DNA of 64,000 bases, from assembly GCF_011045025.1 (NCBI RefSeq), contig NZ_JAAKZX010000018.1:1-64000 (forward strand), given 5' to 3'. Source of the stretch: Streptomyces ureilyticus. Lineage in GTDB: Bacteria; Actinomycetota; Actinomycetes; Streptomycetales; Streptomycetaceae. Below the pieces are notes generated by a model that was not told the DNA's origin, made no database searches, and worked only from the letters and a program-made list of their open reading frames with translations. This document shows positions 43,218 to 50,784 of this stretch, piece by piece. A program made the translations under genes and the position numbers. Numbering within the stretch: the stretch's first letter is position 1; every line of letters begins with the position of its first letter.

Positions 43218-43255
43218 ACCGGCTCGGGGTGACTCTCATATGAACCGGATCGGGG
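43213..43255 (+). repeat. Two 16-nt direct repeats after moeA
   Basis: ATGAACCGGCTCGGGG (43213-43228) and ATGAACCGGATCGGGG (43240-43255) differ at one base. The first overlaps the moeA stop; the second provides the GGGGAG ribosome site of the K+ channel gene. Confidence 0.7.
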
Positions 43256-43258
43256 AGT

Positions 43259-43272
43259 GTTTCACGTGAAAC
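43259..43272. other. parS ParB-binding site, perfect
   Basis: GTTTCACGTGAAAC matches the Streptomyces parS consensus at all 14 positions. It spans the probable GTG start codon (43266) of the K+ channel gene. Confidence 0.93.
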
Positions 43273-44408
43273 TTCCGGGCCATGACGCGATCGCCCGCCA
43301 GGCCGACGAACGTCTCGTGACCCAGCGGGTGAGGCTTCCCCGCCGAACCGTGGAACACCCGTTTCGCCAGGTCGCCAAGCGCGTCGTCATCGCGCTGCTG
43401 ATCCTGGTCGCGACCGGCTTCCTCGTCTACCTCGACCGCGACGGCTACAACGACAACTCCGACGGCGGCGTCGACCTGCTCGACGCCTTCTACTACGCGA
43501 CGGTCACCCTCTCGACCACCGGGTACGGCGATATCACCCCGGTCAGCGACGCCGCTCGGCTCACCAACATCTTTGTGATCACGCCGCTGCGCGTGCTCTT
43601 CCTGATCATCCTGGTCGGCACCACTCTCGAGGTCCTCACCGAGCGCACCCGGGAGGAATGGCGACTGAACCGCTGGAGGACGGCCTTGCGAGACCACACC
43701 GTTGTCATCGGCTTCGGGACGAAGGGGCGGTCGGCGATCCAGACCGTGTGTGCGACGGGGCTGAAGAAGGAGCAGGTCGTGGTCGTCGACCCCAGTACGA
43801 AGGTGGTCGACGCGGCGACGGCCGACGGGTACGCCGGTGTGGTCGGCGATGCCACGCGCAGCGATGTCCTGCTCCGGGCCGAGGTGCAGAAGGCGCGGCA
43901 GATCATCATCGCGACCCAGCGCGACGACACAGCCGTACTCGTGGCGCTGACGGCCCGGCAGCTCAACCGCGGGGCGAAGATCGTGGCCGCGGTCCGCGAG
44001 GAGGAGAACGCGCCGCTGCTGCGCCAGTCCGGCGCCGATGTCGTCATCACCAGCGCGAGCGCGGCCGGCCGGCTGCTCGGGCTCTCGGTGCTCAGCCCCA
44101 GCGCGGGCATGGTCCTGGAGGACCTCATCCAGCAGGGCAGCGGGCTCGACATCGTCGAACGGCCCGTTGTGAAGGCCGAGGCGGGGCGCGGGCCGCGGGA
44201 CGTGGACGACCTGGTGGTCAGTGTCGTACGAGGGCATCGTGTGCTCGGATACGACGATCCGGCCCTCGGGAAGCTCCAGTTGACGGACCGTCTGATCACC
44301 ATCGTGCGGAAGTCGCCGCATACGCAGGTCGCGCCCGATACCAAGCGCCTGCCCGGGATCGAGCCACCGGCAGGAGGGGTCATCGGCCGGCCGAAACCCC
44401 GGGAGTAG
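43266..44408 (+). CDS. Two-helix potassium channel with RCK (TrkA-N) domain
   Basis: This protein of about 380 residues has two membrane helices (near 40-57 and 100-120) flanking a pore loop with the K+ filter TTGYGD. A cytoplasmic RCK domain follows (VVIGFGTKGRSAIQTVCATG, VVVVDPSTKVVDAATADGYAGVVGDATR), then a TrkA-C-like tail. It should be a ligand-gated K+ channel like Kch or MthK. GTG 43266 was chosen because GGGGAG lies 8 nt upstream; the in-frame GTG at 43257 has no room for a ribosome site. The start codon lies inside a perfect parS site. Confidence 0.9.
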   Translation: MKLPGHDAIARQADERLVTQRVRLPRRTVEHPFRQVAKRVVIALLILVATGFLVYLDRDGYNDNSDGGVDLLDAFYYATVTLSTTGYGDITPVSDAARLTNIFVITPLRVLFLIILVGTTLEVLTERTREEWRLNRWRTALRDHTVVIGFGTKGRSAIQTVCATGLKKEQVVVVDPSTKVVDAATADGYAGVVGDATRSDVLLRAEVQKARQIIIATQRDDTAVLVALTARQLNRGAKIVAAVREEENAPLLRQSGADVVITSASAAGRLLGLSVLSPSAGMVLEDLIQQGSGLDIVERPVVKAEAGRGPRDVDDLVVSVVRGHRVLGYDDPALGKLQLTDRLITIVRKSPHTQVAPDTKRLPGIEPPAGGVIGRPKPRE

Positions 44409-44411
44409 CCT
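44406..44411 (+). promoter_or_regulatory. -10 element TAGCCT of a probable leaderless transcript
   Basis: TAGCCT overlaps the stop of the K+ channel gene and ends 6 nt before ATG 44418 of the oxidoreductase gene. Confidence 0.5.
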
Positions 44412-44417
44412 CGCCGC

Positions 44418-45398
44418 ATGCGTGCGATCACGATTCCTGAACCTGGCGGGCCCGAGGCACTGGTGTGGGACGCGGTCCCGGATCCGGTGCCCGGAGAGGG
44501 CGAAGTGCTGGTCGAGGTGGTGGCCGGGGCGGTCAACCGCGCCGATCTCCTCCAGCGGCAGGGCTTCTACGACCCACCGCCCGGCACCTCCCCGTACCCG
44601 GGACTCGAATGTTCCGGACGCATCGCCGCGCTCGGCCCCGGCGTCTCGGGATGGGCCGTCGGCGACGAGGTGTGCGCGCTGCTCGTGGGCGGCGGGTACG
44701 CCGAGAAGGTCGCCGTACCGGCAGGACAGCTGCTGCCCGTACCCGAGGGCATCGGGCTTCAGCAGGCGGCCGCGCTGCCGGAGGTGACCTGCACCGTCTG
44801 GTCCAACGTTTTCATGATTTCCCACCTCCGCCCCGGCGAGACCCTCCTCGTGCACGGCGGAGCGAGCGGCATCGGCACCATGGCGATCCAGCTGGCCAAG
44901 GCGGTCGGCGCGAAGGTCGCCGTCACGGCGGGCAGCAAGGAGAAGCTGGACCACTGCGCCGATCTGGGCGCGGATGTGCTGATCAACTACCGCGAGCAGG
45001 ACTTCGTCAAGGAGATCAGGACCGCTACGGACGGTGCGGGCGCGGACGTCATCCTCGACATCATGGGCGCCAAGTACCTGGACCGGAACGTCAAGGCGCT
45101 CGCCACCAACGGCCGCCTCGCGATCATCGGCCTGCAGGGCGGCGTCAAGGGCGAGCTGAACCTCGCCGCGCTCCTGGGCAAGCGGGCCGCCATCACCGCG
45201 ACCTCGTTGCGGGGCCGGCCCGTCGCAGAGAAGGCGGCGATCGTCGCGGCCGTACGCGAGCACGTCTGGCCGCTGATCTCCGGCGGCCATGTACGCCCGG
45301 TCGTCGACCGTGAGCTGCCGATGAGCGAGGCAGCCGCGGCGCACCGCGTGCTGGAGGAGAGCGGGCACATCGGGAAGGTGCTGCTGACGCTCCCGTAA
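44418..45398 (+). CDS. NAD(P)H:quinone oxidoreductase, QOR-type
   Basis: This 326-residue medium-chain dehydrogenase/reductase has an N-terminal GroES-like domain (GAVNRADLLQRQGFYDPPPGTSPYPGLECSG). Its nucleotide-binding domain has VHGGASGIGTMAIQLAKAVGAKV and the adenine-loop TAGSKEKLDHCADLGAD. It lacks the Cys/His set of zinc alcohol dehydrogenases, so it is a zinc-free quinone or enone reductase. The ATG is preceded only by a TAGCCT -10, suggesting leaderless expression. Confidence 0.9.
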   Translation: MRAITIPEPGGPEALVWDAVPDPVPGEGEVLVEVVAGAVNRADLLQRQGFYDPPPGTSPYPGLECSGRIAALGPGVSGWAVGDEVCALLVGGGYAEKVAVPAGQLLPVPEGIGLQQAAALPEVTCTVWSNVFMISHLRPGETLLVHGGASGIGTMAIQLAKAVGAKVAVTAGSKEKLDHCADLGADVLINYREQDFVKEIRTATDGAGADVILDIMGAKYLDRNVKALATNGRLAIIGLQGGVKGELNLAALLGKRAAITATSLRGRPVAEKAAIVAAVREHVWPLISGGHVRPVVDRELPMSEAAAAHRVLEESGHIGKVLLTLP

Positions 45399-45428
45399 GA
45401 CAGCTTCAGCGCCCTGCCCTGCGGCGTC

Positions 45429-45911
45429 TCAGCCGCGCCGTACGCGCAGGCCGAGGAACGCGAGTCCCAGGCCGAGCCCGATGAGCACCAGGCCGCTGCC
45501 CAGGGAGAACACGCGCCACACGGGTTCCGAGGAAGAGGACGACGGCGCGGCGTGCCGTGACGGCTCAGGGCCCACGTCGGCGCCCACGTCGGCGTCGACG
45601 CCGGTCTCCGGGCCGACCGGGATATCCGGCACTTCGGGGACGCCGGGGTCCATTTCCGTGCGTATGCCGGGGGCTTCCTCCCCCGGTACCGCCTGCCGCC
45701 CCGGCCGCTGCCGCCCCACGCCCGCACCGCTGCCGGCGCGCGACTCGGCGGGGAGGGGGTCGACGGCGTACGAAGCAGCCGGCGGGGCGACCATCAAGGC
45801 GGACGGGGCGGACGGGGCGGACGACGCGTACGAGACAGGTGCGGGTGCCGTCCCCAGGACCAGCAGCAGGCCCCCTGTACCCAGACCCAGCGTGCGAAGC
45901 CACGGAGTCAT
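45429..45911 (-). CDS. Secreted or surface protein with C-terminal membrane anchor
   Basis: This 160-residue protein has an N-terminal signal peptide (LGLGTGGLLLVLGTAPAPVSYA). The central region is Pro/Ala/Glu/Asp-rich with no recognised domain, and a C-terminal hydrophobic helix followed by basic residues (VLIGLGLGLAFLGLRVRRG) ends the protein. The tail resembles a cell-wall sorting tail, but no LPXTG or LAXTG motif precedes it, so a membrane anchor is more likely. I do not recognise a family. It converges with the quinone oxidoreductase. Confidence 0.7.
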   Translation of the reverse strand: MTPWLRTLGLGTGGLLLVLGTAPAPVSYASSAPSAPSALMVAPPAASYAVDPLPAESRAGSGAGVGRQRPGRQAVPGEEAPGIRTEMDPGVPEVPDIPVGPETGVDADVGADVGPEPSRHAAPSSSSSEPVWRVFSLGSGLVLIGLGLGLAFLGLRVRRG

Positions 45912-46043
45912 GTCGGTGACCCCCTCCCGAAGCTCGGGCGCCCAGACGCATCAAGCGTCACACGCGCCCCGCATTCCGGCATCTGGTCGCATTCGGTGAT
46001 GGATCTCTTTCGTGAGGGGGCACCAAGGTGGTGAGGTGTACGC

Positions 46044-46601
46044 GTGCGAGAGAATGGCGGCATGGAGATGCCGAGGAACGAAAGGTCGCCGGAGAACCCA
46101 CAGATCCTGGTCGTGGGCCAGGACGGTATGGCTCTCGGTGGCGGAGGAGACGACGACTCCCGCGAGGTCCCGGTGACGGAGATGGTGGAGCAGCCCGCCA
46201 AGGTCATGCGCATCGGGAGCATGATCAAGCAGCTGCTGGAGGAGGTGCGGGCGGCACCTCTGGACGAGGCGAGCCGGGTCCGCCTCAAAGAGATCCACGC
46301 CAGCTCGGTGAAGGAGCTGGAGGACGGTCTCGCTCCCGACCTCGTCGAGGAACTGGAGCGGCTGTCCCTGCCGTTCACGGAACAGGCGGTCCCCTCCGAC
46401 GCGGAGTTGCGCATCGCGCAGGCCCAGTTGGTGGGCTGGCTGGAGGGCCTCTTCCACGGAATCCAGACGACCCTGTTCGCCCAGCAGATGGCGGCCCGCG
46501 CCCAGCTGGAGCAGATGCGCCGCGCCCTGCCGCCGGGGGTCGGCGGCGAGGGCGACGAAGAGCCGCCCATGGGCGGCCGCTCGGGCGGGCCGTACCTGTG
46601 A
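46044..46601 (+). CDS. bpa: Bacterial proteasome activator Bpa (DUF2587)
   Basis: This 185-residue helical protein matches actinobacterial Bpa/PafE: a disordered N-terminus, a four-helix region (KVMRIGSMIKQLLEEVRAAPLDEASRVRLKEIHASSVKELEDGLAPDLVEELERLSLPF, and AQAQLVGWLEGLFHGIQTTLFAQQMAARAQLEQMR) and a C-terminal GPYL. Bpa forms a dodecameric ring that opens the 20S proteasome gate through a C-terminal GQYL motif; here Q is replaced by P. GTG 46044 has GAGG 7 nt upstream; ATG 46062 is an alternative. Confidence 0.9.
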   Translation: MRENGGMEMPRNERSPENPQILVVGQDGMALGGGGDDDSREVPVTEMVEQPAKVMRIGSMIKQLLEEVRAAPLDEASRVRLKEIHASSVKELEDGLAPDLVEELERLSLPFTEQAVPSDAELRIAQAQLVGWLEGLFHGIQTTLFAQQMAARAQLEQMRRALPPGVGGEGDEEPPMGGRSGGPYL

Positions 46602-46663
46602 GCGCGGCACAGGTAGAGGCGTAGGTGTAGATCCGTACACGTAAAGCGGCGGCGCGCAGACGA

Positions 46664-46693
46664 AAGGGGCCCGGCATGGATGCCGGGCCCCTT
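46664..46693. terminator. Bidirectional terminator between bpa and a kinase gene
   Basis: Perfect 14-bp arms at 46664-46677 and 46680-46693 have a GG loop and lie between convergent genes. Confidence 0.85.
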
Positions 46694-46774
46694 CGCGTGG
46701 CCGTTCGCATGTCAAGCCGCTTGCGTGTCCGTCCCGGCCTGTCTGTCTGTCCGGAGGATCAGCGGTCCGGAGGA

Positions 46775-48412
46775 TCAGGCAGGATTGCCCGTCGAGACGC
46801 CGAGTTCGATCTTGGGCATATTGTTGGGGTCGACGTCGGTGTCCTTCGCGGGGAACTGGTTCATGATCGTGCCGTCGCCGTAGGTGTTCTCTTCGACCGG
46901 CTTCTCCGAGTACTGCCAGCCCGCCTGCTGCATGCACTTCTTCACCGAGTCGATGTTCTTGAAGGTGAAGTCGGGCAGTTTGATCTTGTTGGGGTCGTTG
47001 TACGACTCGTCCGGCTCCGTGCACTCGTCCGGCTCCATCGTCTTCGACGGGTCCGGTCCCTTGTACCCGGCCTCCTGCTGCTGCGTAGGCGAGGCGCTGG
47101 CGTCGCCGCCACCGCCCTCCTCGTCGCCGCCCATGTTCAGCGCCACGATCAGGCTGACGACGGCGGTGAGCGCGACGATGGCCGAGCCGATGATCACCGG
47201 CAGGTTGCTCTTGCGGCCGCCGCCGCCCGGGGAGGGCGCCGAGGGCTGCTGCGGGGAGATCGTGTACGGCGGCGGGGTCGACATGCCCTGCTGCGGGGAG
47301 TACGCCGCGGTCTGCGCAGGCGTCGGGTAGCCGCCCTGCTGGGGATAGCCGTAGGCCGGGGACTGCGGCGCGGGCGAGGGCGTCGGCGGGCCGTACGGAC
47401 TAGGCGTGTACGGCGTCTGGACGTTCCCCGACGCGCTCGGGCCCGTCTGGTCGACCGGCGGGAAGACCGCGGAGCCGACCCCGGCGCCGCTCGACGTCTG
47501 CGCGCCCGGGACGATGCTCGGCGCGGCCGTGTGCAGCGACTGGGCCACGCGCTGGCACTCGTCGCGCATCGCCTCGGCGCTCGGGAAGCGCTCGTTCGGG
47601 TTCTTCTTCAGCGCGCGGGCGATCAGTGAGTCCACGGCCGGCGGCAGCGAGCGGTTGATCGAGGAGGGCGCGACGGGCTCCTCCTGGACGTGTGCGTACG
47701 CGATCGCGAGCGGCGAGTCCGCCTCGAACGGGAGCCGCCCGGTGACCAGTTGGAAGAGCATGATGCCGACGGAGTACAGGTCCGAGCGGGCGTCCACGCC
47801 CCGGCCCAGCGCCTGCTCCGGCGAGAGGTACTGCGGGGTGCCGACCACCATGCCGGTCTGGGTCATGGAGGTGACGCCGGACTGCATGGCGCGGGCGATG
47901 CCGAAGTCCATCACCTTGACGACGTTCCGCTTCGTCATCATCACGTTGCCCGGCTTGATGTCGCGGTGGACGAGGCCCATCTCGTGGCTGATCTCCAGCG
48001 CCGCCAGCACATCCGCGGTGATCTTCAGTGCCTTGTCGGAGGGCATCGCGCCGTACTGCGCCATGTCCGCATCGAGGACGGAGCCGAGCGGCTTGCCCTC
48101 GATGTACTCCATGACGATGTACGGCGTGGTCACACCGTCAAGATCGTCCTCGCCGGTGTCGAAGACCGAGACGATGTTCGTGTGCGTGAGTTTCGCCACT
48201 GCCTGGGCCTCGCGGCGGAAGCGCTCGCGGAAGGCTTGTTCGCGTCCCAGCTCTGTGTGAAGTGTCTTGATCGCTACTTGTCGGTCGAGCACCGAGTCGT
48301 ATGCGAGATGGACCGAGGCCATGCCGCCTTCGCCGAGCAGATCACGCAGCTGATAGCGGCCGCCGGCGACCGCACGCCCCGCGTACCGGCCCTGTGCGCC
48401 GTCCTGGCTCAT
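46775..48412 (-). CDS. Transmembrane Ser/Thr protein kinase with one PASTA-like domain
   Basis: This 545-residue protein has a kinase domain (residues about 18-285) with GEGGMASV, VAIKTL, HRDIKPGNV, DFGIARA and GTPQYLSPEQ. A long Pro/Gln/Tyr-rich linker follows (repeats of PQQG, YGPP), then one membrane helix (VIIGSAIVALTAVVSLIVALNM) and an extracytoplasmic part ending in a single PASTA-like fold (IKLPDFTFKNIDSVKKCMQQAGW, then PNNMPKIELGVSTGN) with two Cys. ATG 48412 follows GGGGGAC. It is divergent from another kinase gene and may belong to the PknA/PknB group. Confidence 0.93.
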   Translation of the reverse strand: MSQDGAQGRYAGRAVAGGRYQLRDLLGEGGMASVHLAYDSVLDRQVAIKTLHTELGREQAFRERFRREAQAVAKLTHTNIVSVFDTGEDDLDGVTTPYIVMEYIEGKPLGSVLDADMAQYGAMPSDKALKITADVLAALEISHEMGLVHRDIKPGNVMMTKRNVVKVMDFGIARAMQSGVTSMTQTGMVVGTPQYLSPEQALGRGVDARSDLYSVGIMLFQLVTGRLPFEADSPLAIAYAHVQEEPVAPSSINRSLPPAVDSLIARALKKNPNERFPSAEAMRDECQRVAQSLHTAAPSIVPGAQTSSGAGVGSAVFPPVDQTGPSASGNVQTPYTPSPYGPPTPSPAPQSPAYGYPQQGGYPTPAQTAAYSPQQGMSTPPPYTISPQQPSAPSPGGGGRKSNLPVIIGSAIVALTAVVSLIVALNMGGDEEGGGGDASASPTQQQEAGYKGPDPSKTMEPDECTEPDESYNDPNKIKLPDFTFKNIDSVKKCMQQAGWQYSEKPVEENTYGDGTIMNQFPAKDTDVDPNNMPKIELGVSTGNPA

Positions 48413-48747
48413 GTTCTGCGTCCCCCATTGGCGTGCGCCGTCGCGCGGGCGAAAGCTGCTGATGTGCTCCCGCGGTCGGTGATCCTTTGACCCATTCCCG
48501 GCCAAGTCTGCCGGAGGGCACTGACACGTCAAGCGCGGTGCCCGATCCGTGACCGTACGCGAAAGAAGCGTCGCGGAAGCGTTACAGGTGCCGTGCGGTC
48601 GGTACACAGAATTTGCACCCGAAGACCGGCTACGGGTTTCATGACCCGTCCATCTCGGACCGGCGCCTCGTGTGGAGGCTGTAGCGTGGCCCGTTGGAGA
48701 CGGTAACAACCACCGCGCGGACGCGGGTGAAACGACGGCGAGGACTG
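48413..48747. other. Divergent kinase promoter region
   Basis: This 335-bp region holds an inverted repeat ACGGGT-N6-ACCCGT (48632-48649) and a TAGCGT -10-like hexamer (48682-48687) serving the plus-strand kinase. Nothing coding is seen. Confidence 0.5.
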
Positions 48748-50316
48748 ATGGCACAGCAGCAGCGCGCTCAGGGCCCGTCCGACCCCGAGGCGACTGGCGG
48801 CGGTATGTCAGATGCGCCGGACATGTGGGGTAACGGCGGGCTTGTCGGGGATGGCCGGTATCGGCTGACCCGCAGACTCGGCCGGGGCGGCATGGCCGAG
48901 GTATTCGCAGCCGAGGACGTACGCCTGGGACGCACGGTCGCGGTCAAGCTGCTCCGCTCCGACCTGGCCGAGGACCCGGTGTCCAAGGCCCGCTTCACGC
49001 GCGAGGCCCAGTCGGTGGCGGGCCTCAACCACCATGCGGTGGTGGCGGTCTACGACTCCGGCGAGGACACGTTCGCCGGCAACACCGTGCCGTACATCGT
49101 CATGGAGCTCGTCGAGGGCCGCACGATCCGCGATCTGCTGATCAACGCCGAGGCCCCCGGCCCCGAGCAGGCGCTGATCATCGTCTCCGGTGTGCTTGAG
49201 GCGCTGGCGTACTCGCACCAGCACGGCATCGTGCACCGCGACATCAAGCCCGCGAACGTGATCATCACCAACACCGGTGCGGTGAAGGTGATGGACTTCG
49301 GCATCGCGCGCGCCCTGCACGGCGCGCAGTCGACGATGACCCAGACCGGCATGGTCATGGGCACGCCCCAGTACCTCTCGCCCGAGCAGGCGCTCGGCAA
49401 AGCGGTCGACCACCGCAGCGACCTGTACGCGACGGGCTGTCTGCTCTACGAACTTCTCGCGCTGCGGCCGCCGTTCACGGGTGAGACCCCGTTGTCGGTG
49501 GTCTACCAGCACGTCCAGGACATTCCGGTGCCTCCCTCCGAGGCCTCGGACGTGGCGCCGCCGGAGCTGGACGGACTGGTCATGCGCTCCCTCGCGAAGG
49601 AGCCGGACGACCGGTTCCAGACCGCCGAGGAGATGCGCGGCCTCGTCCAGTACGCGCTGCAGATGCTGTACGACCAGGGCGGCCACACCGGCACCTGGAA
49701 CACCGGCCCCGTGATGCTGCACGAGGGCGGCAGCACCCCGGCGATGGGCATGGCGGGTACGAACGTCATGCCGCACCAGAGCGACTCGGGCACCTCTCAG
49801 ATCCCGGCACCGATTCTGCCGAACCGCAGAGGTGACGACGGGGGCTTCGACGGCAACGGCCACGGCAACCGGGGCGGCGGGCGCGGCAAGCTGTGGATCC
49901 TGGCCGTGCTCGCGGTGATCGCCATCGGTGCGGGCGTCGCGCTGGCCCTCCAGGGCGACGGCGACGGCAGTGGCGGGGGCGGCGACCCCACGAAGTCGCC
50001 GACGACCTCGCAGACCGACAAGGACCCGACGCCGAGCGAGAGCCCCTCGTCCGAGGCGACGGACGAGGCCTCGCAGGACGACGGTGCCGGCACGGGTGAT
50101 GACCCGGACTACACGCCGCCGACGAACGACCCGACGGACGAGCCGTCCCAGGAGCCGTCGCAGGAGCCGACCGAGCCCACGGACCAGCCCACGACTCCGC
50201 AGCCCTCGGAGACGGAGCCGACGGACGAGCCGACGGACGAACCGACGGACCCGGATCCCTCGCTGCCGTCGGAGGATCCGACGGACCCCGTCGACGATGG
50301 CACTACCGGCGGCTGA
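48748..50316 (+). CDS. Transmembrane Ser/Thr protein kinase with acidic Thr/Pro-rich outer tail
   Basis: This 522-residue protein has a kinase domain (residues about 38-300) with GRGGMAEV, VAVKLL, HRDIKPANV, DFGIARA and GTPQYLSPEQ. A linker and one membrane helix (LWILAVLAVIAIGAGVALAL, about 390-410) follow, then about 110 residues of Asp/Glu/Thr/Ser/Pro with repeated DEPT and QEPS units and no folded sensor. The outer tail may span or contact the cell wall. ATG 48748 follows GCGAGGA. It is head-to-head with the PASTA-like kinase. Confidence 0.93.
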   Translation: MAQQQRAQGPSDPEATGGGMSDAPDMWGNGGLVGDGRYRLTRRLGRGGMAEVFAAEDVRLGRTVAVKLLRSDLAEDPVSKARFTREAQSVAGLNHHAVVAVYDSGEDTFAGNTVPYIVMELVEGRTIRDLLINAEAPGPEQALIIVSGVLEALAYSHQHGIVHRDIKPANVIITNTGAVKVMDFGIARALHGAQSTMTQTGMVMGTPQYLSPEQALGKAVDHRSDLYATGCLLYELLALRPPFTGETPLSVVYQHVQDIPVPPSEASDVAPPELDGLVMRSLAKEPDDRFQTAEEMRGLVQYALQMLYDQGGHTGTWNTGPVMLHEGGSTPAMGMAGTNVMPHQSDSGTSQIPAPILPNRRGDDGGFDGNGHGNRGGGRGKLWILAVLAVIAIGAGVALALQGDGDGSGGGGDPTKSPTTSQTDKDPTPSESPSSEATDEASQDDGAGTGDDPDYTPPTNDPTDEPSQEPSQEPTEPTDQPTTPQPSETEPTDEPTDEPTDPDPSLPSEDPTDPVDDGTTGG

Positions 50317-50332
50317 TCGGCCTCGAAGCACC

Positions 50333-50378
50333 CTCCACGCGCGCGTGCGGCCCGAAAACGGGCTCCACGCGCGCGTGC
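50333..50378. repeat. Two 16-nt repeats each containing the palindrome CACGCGCGCGTG
   Basis: Identical copies at 50333-50348 and 50363-50378 start exactly 30 bp apart, with a short GCCCG/CGGGC hairpin between them. They lie 16 nt after the kinase stop. Confidence 0.7.
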
Positions 50379-50578
50379 CGTTCGGGCGGCTTCCTGGCGC
50401 CCAGTGAGGGGCGCGGGGAGGGCGCGAGGCCAAGTGTGCTCACTGCTCCACCAAGGCGAACTCTTCCCGTCCCCTGGGTGACCGGGATAACGTGCCGGTG
50501 TTCCGGCCTCCTGCAAGGCTGTGACCAGCGGCTGTTCCCGACCTGCGCGATCTGTTAGGAAATCCGACTAAAAACTAC

Positions 50579-50590
50579 TTGGATATCCAA
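50579..50590. promoter_or_regulatory. Palindromic operator candidate before the second bkd operon
   Basis: TTGGATATCCAA is a perfect 12-bp palindrome in the only AT-rich segment of the region, bracketed by GACCTGCG and CGCAGGTC. It shares TGGA/TCCA half-sites with 37132-37150. Confidence 0.45.
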
Positions 50591-50784
50591 ACAAAATCGC
50601 AGGTCAGGAGGGGTTTCCCACGGGTGTGGGGCACTGGGTAACGTGCTTGTTGCAGGGCGCTCGCCGGGGCACCTGTCACGCCTGTTCCCGGCCGAGGGCA
50701 CCTACCCGTGCACGGGTACTGGAACAGGCGAGCCGCACTGGTCACCCGGCAATCCCGGGGGGCCGGACCGACGGAGGAGCACAC

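Larger units (their letters stand above)
50317..50784. other. Long intergenic region before the second bkd operon
   Basis: This 468-bp stretch contains two copies of CTCCACGCGCGCGTGC (50333-50348, 50363-50378) separated by GCCCGAAAACGGGC, and an AT-rich island (about 50550-50600). TTGGATATCCAA lies at 50579-50590. No gene is seen. Confidence 0.6.

Noticed and set aside
43236..45368. 710-codon minus-strand open frame
   Set aside because: It is a shadow of the K+ channel and quinone oxidoreductase genes, with Arg/Asp/His-rich composition and no domain.
45429..45911. Sortase substrate
   Set aside because: The C-terminal hydrophobic and basic tail is present, but no LPXTG or LAXTG motif lies before it.
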